Part shown: positions 28,017 to 37,434 of the stretch, one piece after another | Layout of the letters: every line of letters starts with the position of its first letter | How positions within the stretch are numbered: position 1 is the stretch's first letter | Assembly (NCBI RefSeq): GCF_000424285.1 | Contig: NZ_AUJP01000018.1 | Location: 1-64,000 of the forward strand | Direction: 5' to 3' | Source of the DNA: Butyrivibrio sp. MB2005 | GTDB taxonomy: Bacteria; Bacillota; Clostridia; Lachnospirales; Lachnospiraceae | Length of the DNA stretch: 64,000 bases | Made by a program: the position numbers and the translations under genes | The notes under the pieces: model-generated | What the model was told of the DNA's origin: nothing | Seen by the model: only the letters and a program-made list of their open reading frames with translations | Databases searched by the model: none

Positions 28017-28047
28017 GCCGGGTAGAAGCATTAAGCATCCACCCGGC
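28017..28047 (-). terminator. Terminator of the peptide-type ABC importer operon
   Basis: Arms GCCGGGT (28017-28023) and ACCCGGC (28041-28047) form a 7-bp GC-rich stem. On the minus strand it is followed by UUUUGU. It lies 23 bases past the stop of the second ATPase gene. Read-through into the mannosidase gene is possible because the U-run is short. Confidence 0.6.
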
Positions 28048-28069
28048 ATTAATTTTCACATAGAAGCGT

Positions 28070-28921
28070 TTAATTAGCAACAGTATCAAGATCCCATTTT
28101 TCATAGATCTTGGGAACGTCGCTGATAAGTCTCTTTGTATATGCAGCCTGAGGATTGATGATAACATCCTCAGCTGAACCTGACTCAACAAACTTACCAT
28201 GCTCCATGATGTAAACCTTATCGGAAATGTAATAAGCAAGTCCGATATCGTGTGTGATGAAGATGATTGTCATGTTGATCTCGTCGCGGAGCTTAAGAAG
28301 CATATCGAGGATTGTTGCTCTTGAGCACGCATCGATCATTGATGTAGGCTCGTCAGCCATAAGGATCTTCGGCTTAAGAAGGAAGATACGAGCGATCATA
28401 AGACGCTGCATCTGACCACCTGACAGCTCGAAAGGATACTTATTGGTAAGCTCTGCATACTTCAGGTTAACGAAGCTGCAGGCCTCTGTCTTCATCTGAA
28501 CCTTCTGCTCTTCAGGAAGATTCTTGAAGCCTCTCATGTTGAGACAGTCATCAAGAACTGCATCTATCTTGTAGAAGATATTATATGAAGAGAAAGGATC
28601 CTGGAATATTGGCTGAATGTTCTTCCAATACTCTTTTTTCTTCGCATTTGTGCTGATATCACGGGGCTTGCCCTGATACTCAATTGTTCCTTCTGTTGTG
28701 CTGATAAGTCCGAGAAGCATCTTGGAAAGAGTTGTCTTACCACTTCCTGACTCACCAACTATTGAAATGATCTCACCTTCGTTGAAATCAAAGTCAACAT
28801 GATCAACTGCCACAGTCTGTACCTTACCAACGCCGAAAACCTTGGTAAGTCCTCTACCTGAGAGGCAAGGCTTGGATTCAGTCGAATTCTGTTTCGGGCT
28901 CTGGTTTTGATTCGTTGCCAT
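28070..28921 (-). CDS. Peptide/oligosaccharide ABC transporter ATPase (OppF/DppF type)
   Basis: ATP-binding subunit that powers the importer. Walker A is [10 protein letters not shown], the signature motif is [15 protein letters not shown] and Walker B is ILMADEPTS. The residues up to 20 are a polar extension. I chose ATG 28921, since GGAGG lies nine bases before it, against three for the ATG at 28927. The start lies 44 bases inside the end of the OppD-type gene. At 284 residues it is shorter than many OppF proteins and lacks their C-terminal oligopeptide motif. Confidence 0.92.
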   Translation of the reverse strand: MATNQNQSPKQNSTESKPCLSGRGLTKVFGVGKVQTVAVDHVDFDFNEGEIISIVGESGSGKTTLSKMLLGLISTTEGTIEYQGKPRDISTNAKKKEYWKNIQPIFQDPFSSYNIFYKIDAVLDDCLNMRGFKNLPEEQKVQMKTEACSFVNLKYAELTNKYPFELSGGQMQRLMIARIFLLKPKILMADEPTSMIDACSRATILDMLLKLRDEINMTIIFITHDIGLAYYISDKVYIMEHGKFVESGSAEDVIINPQAAYTKRLISDVPKIYEKWDLDTVAN

Positions 28922-29921
28922 TTGCATATACCTCCCTAAGTTTTCTTACTGACATCAGGCAGCGATAACATCTGCCGTTCTCAAATTCCTTCTCATCCGG
29001 TGCCATTGCTGTACATGTGGGTACTGCATAAGGACATCTGGGTGCAAATCTGCATCCCTTAGGCGGGTTCTTCAGGTTCGGAGGTGTGCCGCGAAGAGCG
29101 GTGAGCTCGTGTGCCTTCATTCCTTCCTCAGGAACGATGATGGATCCCATAAGTCCTTTTGCATAAGGATGAACCGGATCAAATACCATTTCTTTTGCAG
29201 TTCCGACTTCTACGAACTGTCCTGCGTACATTACTGCGATATCATCAGTAACGTTATACAGAAGCGGAAGCTCATGCGTGATGAAGATCATGGACTTGAT
29301 GTAACCCTTTTCCATGAGCTGTCTCATCATACGGATAACCATCTTCTGAGATGTAACGTCAAGAGCTGATGAAGGCTCGTCCGCAATAAGTACCTTAGGT
29401 GAAAGGATAGTAGAAATAGCGATTACGGTACGCTGTTTCATACCACCTGAAAGCTCAACAGCGTGCTTCTCAAGAACCTCTTCCGGAAGTCCAAGCTCAG
29501 CGAATCGCTCTCTTGCCATGTCATAAATCTCTTTCTTTGTCATCTTGATTCCATGAGCGTGGATAACGTCCTCGATGAAACGGATGATCTTCTGTGTAGG
29601 GTTCAGAGCATTCATAGCTGCCTGAGGGATGTATGCGATCTCGTTACCGAGGATTTTACGGCGTACATCATCGGGCTTCATATTTGAAATTGTCTGACCA
29701 TCTACTATAATATCGCCGCTAATATAATGAAGCGGTGCGAAATAGTAACCCATAAGGGAAAGTGCGAGTGTTGACTTACCGCATCCGGATTCTCCGGCAA
29801 TACCCAGTGATTTTCCTTCTTCTACTTTCAGGGAAACACCATCAACCGCATACACGTCCTCATGGAATCTGGTTACATATTTTGTTTTGAGGTCTTTAAC
29901 CTCAAGCATTACTTTTCCCAT
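28878..29921 (-). CDS. Peptide/oligosaccharide ABC transporter ATPase (OppD/DppD type)
   Basis: ATP-binding subunit, 347 residues. Walker [12 protein letters not shown]-loop region [13 protein letters not shown], signature [14 protein letters not shown] and Walker [14 protein letters not shown] are intact. The C-terminal oligopeptide/dipeptide transporter domain contains the four-cysteine cluster region ([15 protein letters not shown], then GRCYRC) expected for OppD-like proteins and linked to an iron-sulfur cluster in some homologues. It is cotranscribed with two permeases upstream and the second ATPase downstream. Confidence 0.93.
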   Translation of the reverse strand: MGKVMLEVKDLKTKYVTRFHEDVYAVDGVSLKVEEGKSLGIAGESGCGKSTLALSLMGYYFAPLHYISGDIIVDGQTISNMKPDDVRRKILGNEIAYIPQAAMNALNPTQKIIRFIEDVIHAHGIKMTKKEIYDMARERFAELGLPEEVLEKHAVELSGGMKQRTVIAISTILSPKVLIADEPSSALDVTSQKMVIRMMRQLMEKGYIKSMIFITHELPLLYNVTDDIAVMYAGQFVEVGTAKEMVFDPVHPYAKGLMGSIIVPEEGMKAHELTALRGTPPNLKNPPKGCRFAPRCPYAVPTCTAMAPDEKEFENGRCYRCLMSVRKLREVYANGNESKPEPETEFD

Positions 29922-29994
29922 ACTTAACCTTTTCCTTTACTGTTCTTAGTGTCAGCCATCCGGCCGATCACATTTCCATAGTTACGTCTTAACA

Positions 29995-31239
29995 TCATTC
30001 ACGAAGCTGCGGGTTGAATACCTGATCCAAACCTGTATTCATAAGGTTCAGTGAGAATGAAATAAGTGCGATCAGGATTACTACCGGGAAGTATGCCCAC
30101 CATGAACCATTAAGGTGTGCTGAGTAGGTCATAGCCCACTGCATCATAAGTCCCAGTGTTGCGGTTTTTGTAGTTGCAGGTCCAAGTCCGATCATAGAAA
30201 GCTGTGCCTCTGCAAGGATTCCTGAAGAAATCTGGAGGATAAATGCCATTACTACATAAGAAGCGATGTAAGGAAGAATGTCCGTGAAAATGATACGGAA
30301 CATGCTGTGTCCTGACAGCTTACTTAAGTTAACGTGATCTCTGTTTCTAAGAGATATAACCTGTGAACGAACGGAACGTGTGGTCCAAGGCCATGATGTT
30401 ATACCGATGATGATACCTACCATCGCAATACCTCTTGCGTTATCACCTACTGAGTAGGAAATAAGAATAAGGATTACGAATGAAGGAATAACTGTAAACA
30501 GGTTGGTAATGAAGATAATGATGTTATCTGCAAGGCCGCCCATATATCCTGCAAGAAGACCAAGGAGAAGTCCTATAGCTGTTGCAATAGTTCCTGCAAG
30601 AAGACCGATCTTAAGTGAAGATTTTGTAGCAGCTACAAGCTCTGTCAAAACGTCACGACCAAAGTTATCTGTTCCGAGAATAAATGTCTTTTTAGTTACA
30701 TCATTGATATTTACATAGTCTGTATCCTTAATGACTTTACTCTGAGAAAGTCCGCCTTCTTCGTCTTTTTCTGCGATGATAACGCCTGAATCCTTAAGAG
30801 CTGCGTTGATCTCGTTGTTAAGTCTCTTAAGAGCTTTTCTCTTAGCTGTTGTAAGTCCCTTATACTTTGTATCGGGATCGTAATTAGCTTTCCACAAATT
30901 TACCAAAGACTCTGCATCAGTAACATCGATTTCTGATTCAGCAACGCCTGCCTGCTTGATGAGGAACTGCTGGATTTCAGATCTTGTATCGATATCAAGC
31001 ACAGCTTCAAGCTTGGAAAACTCTTTGGGAAGCTGCAATGTATAACTCTTACTAAGAGTTGACTCTTCTATTGATACATAGGTTCCGGGCTTAAAGAAGT
31101 TACCCTGACCGATCATCTGCAAAGGATCAGCTGTTACAAAAATAGGATAAATAATACATGTTGCTATAATCAGTACAAATATGCAGAATCCAAAGAGGAA
31201 TTTACCTGAATGGAAAACTTGCTTTAATGTGTTTTTCAT
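29995..31239 (-). CDS. ABC transporter permease (OppC/DppC type) with extra N-terminal insert
   Basis: Inner-membrane subunit of the importer. The family motif ILGTDNFGRDVL and the EAA-like loop region are present, followed by five helices. At 414 residues it is about 110 longer than a normal OppC. The surplus is a charged segment (about residues 45-165) between the first helix and the GTDNFGRD motif, predicted to lie outside the membrane. Such an insert could contact the binding protein. It forms a pair with the permease encoded 15 bases upstream. Confidence 0.9.
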   Translation of the reverse strand: MKNTLKQVFHSGKFLFGFCIFVLIIATCIIYPIFVTADPLQMIGQGNFFKPGTYVSIEESTLSKSYTLQLPKEFSKLEAVLDIDTRSEIQQFLIKQAGVAESEIDVTDAESLVNLWKANYDPDTKYKGLTTAKRKALKRLNNEINAALKDSGVIIAEKDEEGGLSQSKVIKDTDYVNINDVTKKTFILGTDNFGRDVLTELVAATKSSLKIGLLAGTIATAIGLLLGLLAGYMGGLADNIIIFITNLFTVIPSFVILILISYSVGDNARGIAMVGIIIGITSWPWTTRSVRSQVISLRNRDHVNLSKLSGHSMFRIIFTDILPYIASYVVMAFILQISSGILAEAQLSMIGLGPATTKTATLGLMMQWAMTYSAHLNGSWWAYFPVVILIALISFSLNLMNTGLDQVFNPQLRE

Positions 31240-31254
31240 TTAAATCCCCCTTTC

Positions 31255-32259
31255 TTAATCCATCTGATTAGCCTTAACTCGAGGATCGATTACACCATAG
31301 AGGAGCTCGACCGCAAGGTTAGCTACAAGTACCATGATTGTAATAATAAGTGTACAAGCTGAAAGCAGAGGATAATCCTGGCCGTTTACAGCTGTAAGAA
31401 GTGTCATACCAAGTCCTGGATAGGAGAATACCATCTCAGCAACAAGAGCACCACCCATCATTGTTCCAAGTGAAAGAGCAAGACCTGTGATCTGAGGAAG
31501 CATTGCGTTTCTGAACACATAACCTACGATCTTTCTGTCCTTGATACCAAGGAATCTTGAATACTTAACATAATCTGCATTTAATTCATATATAGACATT
31601 GAACGCATACCGATTGCCTGACCACCGATTGTAATAAGAACGATTGACCAGAAAGGCAGCTGGTAGTGCGCGATAATCGATTTTATAAATGTCCAGCTTG
31701 CGGAAGGAATAAGATCATATCCATAACCACCTGAAGAAGGTGCAATTCTTAACTTAATCGCAAACAGGAAAAGAAGTACTGTTGCCATTCCGAATGCAGG
31801 AACATTACCGATGAAAAGGAATAAAGGAAGGATAGCCTTATCGAAGACACCCTTGATATAAGCGGCAATAGCACCAAGAATATTTCCGAGGATCCATCCT
31901 ACGATAATTGCGGGAAGCTGCAGACATACTGTCCACCATACTGCCTTTGCAATAATATCGGAAACAGGTCTCGGATACTGGCTGAAGGATACACCGAAGT
32001 CACCCTTAAGTGCATTTCCAAGCCACATGAAAAACTGTTTGTACATAGGTTCGTTGATACCGAATCTAGTAGCGTAATCATTAATAACTTTCTGGATAGC
32101 CGTGGAATCCGTCATACCACTTACTGCCTTTGATGCGAGAGCGGAAACAGGATTTCCGGGCATCAGGCGCGGCAGAATAAAGTTGAGGATTACGGCAAAG
32201 ATAAGTGTCAGAAAATACCAGAAAAGTTTCTGACCGTAGTATTTTTTATACCCTTTCAA
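31255..32259 (-). CDS. ABC transporter permease (OppB/DppB type)
   Basis: Six-helix permease with the typical start ([25 protein letters not shown]) shortened here to its key element LPRLMPGNP, and a C-terminal [13 protein letters not shown]. The EAA-like loop falls around [18 protein letters not shown]. The only start codon matching the reading frame and spacing is TTG at 32259, eight bases after GGGAGG. It follows the binding-protein gene after 148 bases that contain a strong hairpin. Confidence 0.92.
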   Translation of the reverse strand: MKGYKKYYGQKLFWYFLTLIFAVILNFILPRLMPGNPVSALASKAVSGMTDSTAIQKVINDYATRFGINEPMYKQFFMWLGNALKGDFGVSFSQYPRPVSDIIAKAVWWTVCLQLPAIIVGWILGNILGAIAAYIKGVFDKAILPLFLFIGNVPAFGMATVLLFLFAIKLRIAPSSGGYGYDLIPSASWTFIKSIIAHYQLPFWSIVLITIGGQAIGMRSMSIYELNADYVKYSRFLGIKDRKIVGYVFRNAMLPQITGLALSLGTMMGGALVAEMVFSYPGLGMTLLTAVNGQDYPLLSACTLIITIMVLVANLAVELLYGVIDPRVKANQMD

Positions 32260-32340
32260 TTGAAAAACCTCCCTTCTGCTATCATACGCCGGTTATTTTT
32301 TACCATTTTTACCGATTTTTGACTGAATTTTCTGATAATA

Positions 32341-32378
32341 AGGGCTGCCGTAAGAGTTTTTGCCCTAACGGCAGCCCT
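32341..32378 (-). promoter_or_regulatory. Intercistronic hairpin between family 5 binding protein and permeases
   Basis: Arms AGGGCTGCCGT (32341-32351) and ACGGCAGCCCT (32368-32378) form a perfect 11-bp stem with a 16-nt loop. On the minus strand only a short U-rich stretch (UUAUU) follows. It probably reduces transcription of the permease and ATPase genes relative to the binding protein, or protects the 3' end of the binding-protein mRNA. Confidence 0.7.
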
Positions 32379-32407
32379 GATTTAACTAATTACTTTTTCA
32401 GTTTTTA

Positions 32408-34351
32408 TCACTCAACGAGCTCAAGGTCGTAAAGTGCTGCAATACCATAACCGTCTGTGCAGTCTGTCGGAGGAATGTTTCTTCCGTCATCAGCTGCAGG
32501 ATAGTTGGTCCATACTGACTCGTTTACAGCGTAGAACAGTGAAGGACGATACATAAGAGCTACTGCAGGGCACTCATCAAGAAGAATCTTGGAAAGCTCT
32601 GTGTAGTACTCAACAAGCTTAGACTCGTCTGTCTCTGTAGGGATAGCCTTAAGGATCTTCTCTGCGTCGTCGTTCATGTAGTGACCAAAGTTACCACTCC
32701 AGTTAGAAGGAAGCTTAGCATACTCTTCTGAGAAGTAGAACATACCCTTTGAATAAGGGTTCATCATACCTGCGCCGGGAGCTGACCACATGCAGATATC
32801 GAAGTTACATGTTGTCATATCGTCGTAGTAAGAAGATGCTTCAGGGAAGTATGTTTGGATGTCGATACCGATATTCTGACCAGCTGCTGCAACGATCTCC
32901 ATAGATGCGTTCCAGTCTGACCAACCTGTAGGACACTCAGCCTTGAAGGAAAGGTTTGTTCCATCAACTTCACGGATTCCGTCGCCATCTGTATCAACGA
33001 TGCCAGCATCGTCAAGGAGCTTGTTAGCGCCGTCAACATCTGCGTTATCCCACTGAAGGTCTGCGATAGCATCAAAGTCAACGTACTTTCTCTCACCATC
33101 TGTAGGACCTACAACTGATCTGGGATACTCAGCGAAAGTAGGTGACTGACCAGACATAGCTGATGCGATGATCTGATCATAGTCAACTGCCATTGCTATA
33201 GCACGACGAACTTCCTTCTTGTCAAGACCAGGTCTCTCTGTGTTGAAGAACATTGAAGGGATAGCTTCGCAAGCGCCATAAGGAGCATCGTCAAGCCATG
33301 TAGAAATCGGAAGTCCATCTTCAAGCCAGAGGTTCTGAACGTCTGTGATGAACTGCTGACATACGTCAACTTCGCCCTGTGAAAGAGCAACCTGTCCAGC
33401 AGCGTTGTCCTTATAAATTGTATGAGCGATGTACTTCGGAACAGGAAGCTTGCCCCACATTGAATCAGCCTGTCCCCAGTAGTTGTCGTCTCTGATGATA
33501 ACTGCCTTCTGATCGTTAGAAAGGTACGGACCATAAGGGCCTGTGTGTACAAGATCTTCCATTGTATCCTGCTTAACAGCATCAGCATCTTCACCGTTTC
33601 TCTCTTCTACAGTCTGCAGATAAGCTTTCTGCATCATGTATACGCTGTTAAGGAAAGAGCTAACCTTAAGAGGGTTGAAGTTGTCATCTGTCTTAGCCTT
33701 GATAACAACTGTAGTGTCATCAACTGCTTCGATAGAATCGATATATGTTGAGAAATCAGCACCTGTTGATGACTGATACTTAACATGTGTATCGAATGTG
33801 TAAGCTACGTCCTCAGCTGTGAACTGAGTTCCATCGCTCCACTTAGCATCGGGGTTAAGTGTAACAGTAAGCTCGGTCTGGTCATCATTCCAGCTGTACT
33901 CTGAACCAAGCAGAGGATAAAGCTTACCATCAAGTGAGTTGAACATGAACAGTGTCTCGTAAACAAGTTCACGAGCCTGCTCGTTGGCAGACAATGCAAG
34001 ACCGTTGTTAGAGTTTGCAGACATAGGGTTCCAGTCATTGATTGTGCCCCACTGCTGACCTGCTTCATACAGAGTCTCGTTTCTGGGTGTTGCATCAGCA
34101 TCTGATGAAGCTGTGTCTTCTTCTGCAGCCTCTTCCTCAGTTGCCTCTTCTGTAGTCTCCTCAGTTGGTTCTTCAGTTGTCTCTTCTGCTGTCTCTTCAG
34201 CAGGTGCCTCTGTTGAAGCCTCCTCTGTTGCTGCAGGAGCCTCAGTTGTAGTTGTGTCACCGGATGTTGATCCGCCACATCCAACCATCATGGACATTGT
34301 AAGAGCGGATACACACAGAAGTGACATAACCTTCTGTAAGTTTTTCTTCAT
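32408..34351 (-). CDS. ABC transporter substrate-binding lipoprotein (family 5)
   Basis: Extracellular binding protein of the OppA/DppA class. The signal peptide ends in a lipobox MVGC, lipidated Cys at residue 25. An acidic Thr/Glu/Ala linker (about residues 30-88) precedes the folded domain. Family features include LNPDAKWSDGTQFTAEDVAY and RRAIAMAVDYDQI. Family 5 proteins bind peptides, but several bacterial members bind plant oligosaccharides, and the linked GH2 mannosidase favours that here. The ribosome site is GGGAGGTAAG before ATG 34351. The upstream spacer carries a cre match. Confidence 0.93.
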   Translation of the reverse strand: MKKNLQKVMSLLCVSALTMSMMVGCGGSTSGDTTTTEAPAATEEASTEAPAEETAEETTEEPTEETTEEATEEEAAEEDTASSDADATPRNETLYEAGQQWGTINDWNPMSANSNNGLALSANEQARELVYETLFMFNSLDGKLYPLLGSEYSWNDDQTELTVTLNPDAKWSDGTQFTAEDVAYTFDTHVKYQSSTGADFSTYIDSIEAVDDTTVVIKAKTDDNFNPLKVSSFLNSVYMMQKAYLQTVEERNGEDADAVKQDTMEDLVHTGPYGPYLSNDQKAVIIRDDNYWGQADSMWGKLPVPKYIAHTIYKDNAAGQVALSQGEVDVCQQFITDVQNLWLEDGLPISTWLDDAPYGACEAIPSMFFNTERPGLDKKEVRRAIAMAVDYDQIIASAMSGQSPTFAEYPRSVVGPTDGERKYVDFDAIADLQWDNADVDGANKLLDDAGIVDTDGDGIREVDGTNLSFKAECPTGWSDWNASMEIVAAAGQNIGIDIQTYFPEASSYYDDMTTCNFDICMWSAPGAGMMNPYSKGMFYFSEEYAKLPSNWSGNFGHYMNDDAEKILKAIPTETDESKLVEYYTELSKILLDECPAVALMYRPSLFYAVNESVWTNYPAADDGRNIPPTDCTDGYGIAALYDLELVE

Positions 34352-34498
34352 AACTTACCTCCCTTTTTTTAATTTTTCCGAGTCATAGACTCACCTTAGT
34401 TGATAGAATTTTAATATTTTGTTAATAATCTTTTATATCAATAATTCCACATCTATAAAAAAATATCCTCATTTGTGCATTTTGTATAATTTTACCTT

Positions 34499-34513
34499 TT
34501 GAAATCGGTTTCA
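34499..34513. promoter_or_regulatory. Catabolite repression element (cre), full consensus match
   Basis: The 15 bases TTGAAATCGGTTTCA match WTGNAANCGNWNNCW at every defined position. They lie 148 bases before the binding-protein start (34351) and 176 bases before the divergent AraC gene (34690). This predicts repression by CcpA when a preferred sugar is present. Confidence 0.7.
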
Positions 34514-34568
34514 TTTGTTTAAATACCCCTAGAGCCGCATTTTTGCTATGGCAATTTTTAATAACGAA

Positions 34569-34584
34569 TTGCAATTAATTGCAA
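34569..34584. promoter_or_regulatory. Perfect 16-bp palindrome in divergent spacer
   Basis: TTGCAATTAATTGCAA is its own reverse complement. It lies in the middle of the 338-base spacer between the family 5 binding protein and the AraC gene, where a dimeric repressor or activator could act on both. The regulator is unknown. Confidence 0.5.
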
Positions 34585-34633
34585 ATTATTGTAAACTTTT
34601 TGTGTCGTTAATATTAATTTGATGTGTCTAAAT

Positions 34634-34662
34634 CGATTAAGTTTGCTTTCGAAAACGATTAA
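34634..34662 (+). promoter_or_regulatory. Direct repeat CGATTAA spaced 22 bp, candidate AraC-family site
   Basis: CGATTAA occurs at 34634-34640 and 34656-34662, 22 bases start to start, i.e. about two helical turns. This is the spacing at which AraC-type regulators bind half-sites on one face of DNA. It lies 28-56 bases before the AraC gene, consistent with autoregulation. The rest of the spacer (34352-34689) is AT-rich without any gene. Confidence 0.4.
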
Positions 34663-34689
34663 TATATCAAAATCGTAAGAGGGTCAGAT

Positions 34690-35934
34690 ATGCAGACAAA
34701 CATTCAAATTCTAAGATATCGTTTAGATAATTTTTATAAAGATAAGAAGATTCCGGTTTGGGTATTTGGTCAGAACTATGAGATCATTTATACCAACTTT
34801 ACGACGTCTGCTATTCTGAACATTTTGGAGTCTGTTCAGTCACAGGTTCGTTCCTTCAGACTCGCTCACTCCATCGAGGGCTATTATCTCAACTTCGATA
34901 ATCCACACGAAATGTATTTCCTGTTTTCTTTTGATGTAGGAAAACACCAATCAAATACTGTTATTGTTGGTCCCGTGCTCAAGATCAAACCCACTGAGAA
35001 TATATGGAAAGAGCTTTCTTTTAATCAGAATTTGTTCGCTGAGCAAAAGAGAGTCCTCTCACATTCCATACCTGTGATAAGTGAAGAAGATTTTAAACTT
35101 TCCATCACGACTATAATGGAAGAGGTTTATGAGACCACAGCTCCATCATTCCCTGTATCAGAAGGATCATCTGAGGAGCCTGTAAATAACGTTATTGTAA
35201 ATATTCCCACTGAGCAGAGCTATGACAGAGATGATTTGTCTGAGTACAACGAAATCTGCAGGCTTGAAGACCTGTTCCGTTTCTACATAATCAACGGAAG
35301 CACCTATCAGCTCTATGGCTTTTTCAAAGACGAGAATGCTATGTGCACCCTTTTTACCAATAAAACTTCTCCGACAGAGTGCGCGGTAAGATGTGTAGAG
35401 CTTTTGACAATTGCAAAAATGGCTTCCACGGAAAGCGGCAACGACAGCAGGATAAGCCATTCAAGATTCCAGAAATATATCGATATGCTAAAAAATGTAA
35501 AGACCTATGAGAAAATGGTAGACATTTTGCAGAAGGCTGCCATAGATTTCGCAAAAGGCACCCACGATATCCATCATTATACAAGCAGCAACTACTCACC
35601 TATGACCAACAAATGTATACAGCGTATCATAGAAAGGCTCCCCGACAAGATATCTCTTGAGGAGCTGGCAAAGGAGCTTCATATATCCGCAAAATATCTG
35701 TCCGCTCTTTTCAACAAGGAAACAGGTTCATCTATTACAGACTTTATGCAGGATATCAGAGTTAACGAAGCCAAGCATCTGCTTACAAGTTCGAGTATGT
35801 CCTACCTTGAGATAAGTAACTCCCTGAATTTCAGCTCACAGAGTTATTTCAATCTTGTCTTCAAGAAAAAAACAGGCTTTACTCCCAAGGAATACAGAGA
35901 GCAAGCCTTTAAATTATCCGAGGCAGAAAAATAA
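34690..35934 (+). CDS. AraC family transcriptional regulator
   Basis: Predicted regulator of the divergent peptide-type importer operon. The C-terminal 100 residues carry two helix-turn-helix motifs, from ISLEELAKELHISAKYLSALF to the family-typical FKKKTGFTPKEYREQ. The first 300 residues form a domain I cannot assign; it contains no membrane helix, so a soluble ligand is likely. The ribosome site AGAGGGTCAG precedes ATG 34690. The spacer upstream contains a 22-bp-spaced direct repeat that may be its own binding site. A bidirectional terminator follows at 35951. Confidence 0.9.
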   Translation: MQTNIQILRYRLDNFYKDKKIPVWVFGQNYEIIYTNFTTSAILNILESVQSQVRSFRLAHSIEGYYLNFDNPHEMYFLFSFDVGKHQSNTVIVGPVLKIKPTENIWKELSFNQNLFAEQKRVLSHSIPVISEEDFKLSITTIMEEVYETTAPSFPVSEGSSEEPVNNVIVNIPTEQSYDRDDLSEYNEICRLEDLFRFYIINGSTYQLYGFFKDENAMCTLFTNKTSPTECAVRCVELLTIAKMASTESGNDSRISHSRFQKYIDMLKNVKTYEKMVDILQKAAIDFAKGTHDIHHYTSSNYSPMTNKCIQRIIERLPDKISLEELAKELHISAKYLSALFNKETGSSITDFMQDIRVNEAKHLLTSSSMSYLEISNSLNFSSQSYFNLVFKKKTGFTPKEYREQAFKLSEAEK

Positions 35935-35950
35935 AATATCCGATCAAAAT

Positions 35951-35994
35951 AAGGGACATCGCAGTGATGAATATCATCCAAAGCAATGTCCCTT
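35951..35994. terminator. Bidirectional terminator between AraC and uracil permease genes
   Basis: AAGGGACAT (35951-35959) pairs with ATGTCCCTT (35986-35994); an inner GATG/CATC stem extends it. The plus strand continues with UUCUUAUU. The minus strand continues with AUUUUG. It serves two convergent genes. Confidence 0.75.
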
Positions 35995-36029
35995 TTCTTA
36001 TTGTTTCTTATTTTTCTTTTTCCGAAGAA

Positions 36030-37415
36030 TTATTTCTCGTCTTCGATCTTATTGTTGAAGCTTACACCTCTGTTGATATCACCCTGGTGGTTAACACCAA
36101 AGTTGTAATCATTTCCGGGAAGAACTGCATTGAACAGGATTCCAAGGATAGCTGCTATAGCCAGTGATGTAAGTGTAATGGATGTATTTCCAACCATGAA
36201 TGTGATGCCGTTTGAGAAGCCAAGTCCTGAAACAAGGATTACTGCAGCAACGATTAGGTTACGTGACTTTGTAAAATCAACCTTGTTTTCAACTACGTTT
36301 CTGACACCGATAGCTGAGATCATTCCGTATAATACAAAGCTTATACCACCGATAATAGCTGTAGGCATTGTTCCGATGACATCTGCAATCTTGGGAATGA
36401 AACTTACCACGATAGCATAAACAGCTGCGAGACGAACTACTGAAGGATCATATACCTTTGAAAGCTCAAGTACGCCTGTATTCTCACCATAGGTTGTATT
36501 AGCGGGGCCTCCGAAAAGACCTGCTACAGCTGTTGCAAGACCATCACCAAAGAGAGTTCTGTGAAGACCGGGATCTTCGATGAAGTTATTGCCTGTTGTA
36601 GCCGAGATAGCTGAAATGTCACCTACGTGCTCCATCATTGTTGCGATAGCGATGGGAGCCATTACAAGGATAGCTGTGATATCAAACTTAGCGATAAGGA
36701 AAGGAGGAAGTCCTACCCAGCTTGCCTCAGCGATGGGCTGGAAATTGAGGATCGCACTACCATCTGCATTGGTGAAGCCTGCCAGCTGCATAACAACAGC
36801 AACTACATAAGAAATAACTACACCCATCAGGATAGGTATGATCTTAAACATACCTTTTCCCCATATATTGAAGAAAACTACTACAAGGAGTGCAACTATT
36901 GCAAGGAACCAGTTAGCTGAAGCATTGCTTACAGCTGAGGGTGCCAGTGAAAGTCCGATACAGATGATGATAGGTCCTGTTACTACAGGAGGAAGGAATC
37001 TCATAACCTTCTTAACACCTACGATTCTGATAAATACTGCAAGTACCAGATATAAAAGACCTGCAACAACAATACCGCCGCATGCATAAGGAAGCTTTTC
37101 AGCATAAGTCATGTCAGCGAATTTGCCGGATTTAAGCTCAGCAACCGTTGCAAAACCGCCAAGGAATGCAAAGGATGAACCAAGGAAAGCCGGTACCTTA
37201 AACTTAGCAAACAGATGGAACAGAAGTGTTCCTACACCTGCAAAAAACAATGTAACCTGTACTGAGAGGCCCTGACCTCCAAAGTAATTGTTGACCAGGA
37301 TCGGCACCAGTATCGTTGCTCCAAACATCGCAAACATGTGCTGCAATCCCAAAATCATCATTTTAGGCATTCCCAAGGAACGCGCATCCGTAATAGCCTG
37401 TCTCTTTTCTCCCAT
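36030..37415 (-). CDS. uraA: Uracil/xanthine permease (NCS2 family, UraA-like)
   Basis: Proton-coupled nucleobase importer with about 14 membrane helices. The start LGLQHMFAMFGATILVPILV is the NCS2 signature, and the substrate-site helices show MEHVGDISAISATTG and GPANTTYGENTGVLELSKV. The MEHVGDISA form with ISATTG, together with TTYGENTG, points to uracil rather than xanthine. Length 461 is slightly longer than UraA due to a charged tail. The ribosome site is AGGAGGAGAA before ATG 37415. It lies 19 bases after the zinc-ribbon gene, so both may share a transcript. Confidence 0.92.
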   Translation of the reverse strand: MGEKRQAITDARSLGMPKMMILGLQHMFAMFGATILVPILVNNYFGGQGLSVQVTLFFAGVGTLLFHLFAKFKVPAFLGSSFAFLGGFATVAELKSGKFADMTYAEKLPYACGGIVVAGLLYLVLAVFIRIVGVKKVMRFLPPVVTGPIIICIGLSLAPSAVSNASANWFLAIVALLVVVFFNIWGKGMFKIIPILMGVVISYVVAVVMQLAGFTNADGSAILNFQPIAEASWVGLPPFLIAKFDITAILVMAPIAIATMMEHVGDISAISATTGNNFIEDPGLHRTLFGDGLATAVAGLFGGPANTTYGENTGVLELSKVYDPSVVRLAAVYAIVVSFIPKIADVIGTMPTAIIGGISFVLYGMISAIGVRNVVENKVDFTKSRNLIVAAVILVSGLGFSNGITFMVGNTSITLTSLAIAAILGILFNAVLPGNDYNFGVNHQGDINRGVSFNNKIEDEK

Positions 37416-37434
37416 TTTTCTCCTCCTAAATAAT

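Noticed and set aside
29924..29959. An 11-codon reading frame ([11 protein letters not shown]) just before the OppD-type gene, possibly a leader peptide
   Set aside because: There is no ribosome site before its ATG and no attenuator hairpin after it; chance is the simplest explanation.
33805..34284. A 159-residue frame rich in Leu, Gln and Arg antiparallel to nothing and inside the family 5 binding protein gene
   Set aside because: It is again an alternative frame of the repetitive acidic linker and the following domain, without a ribosome site.
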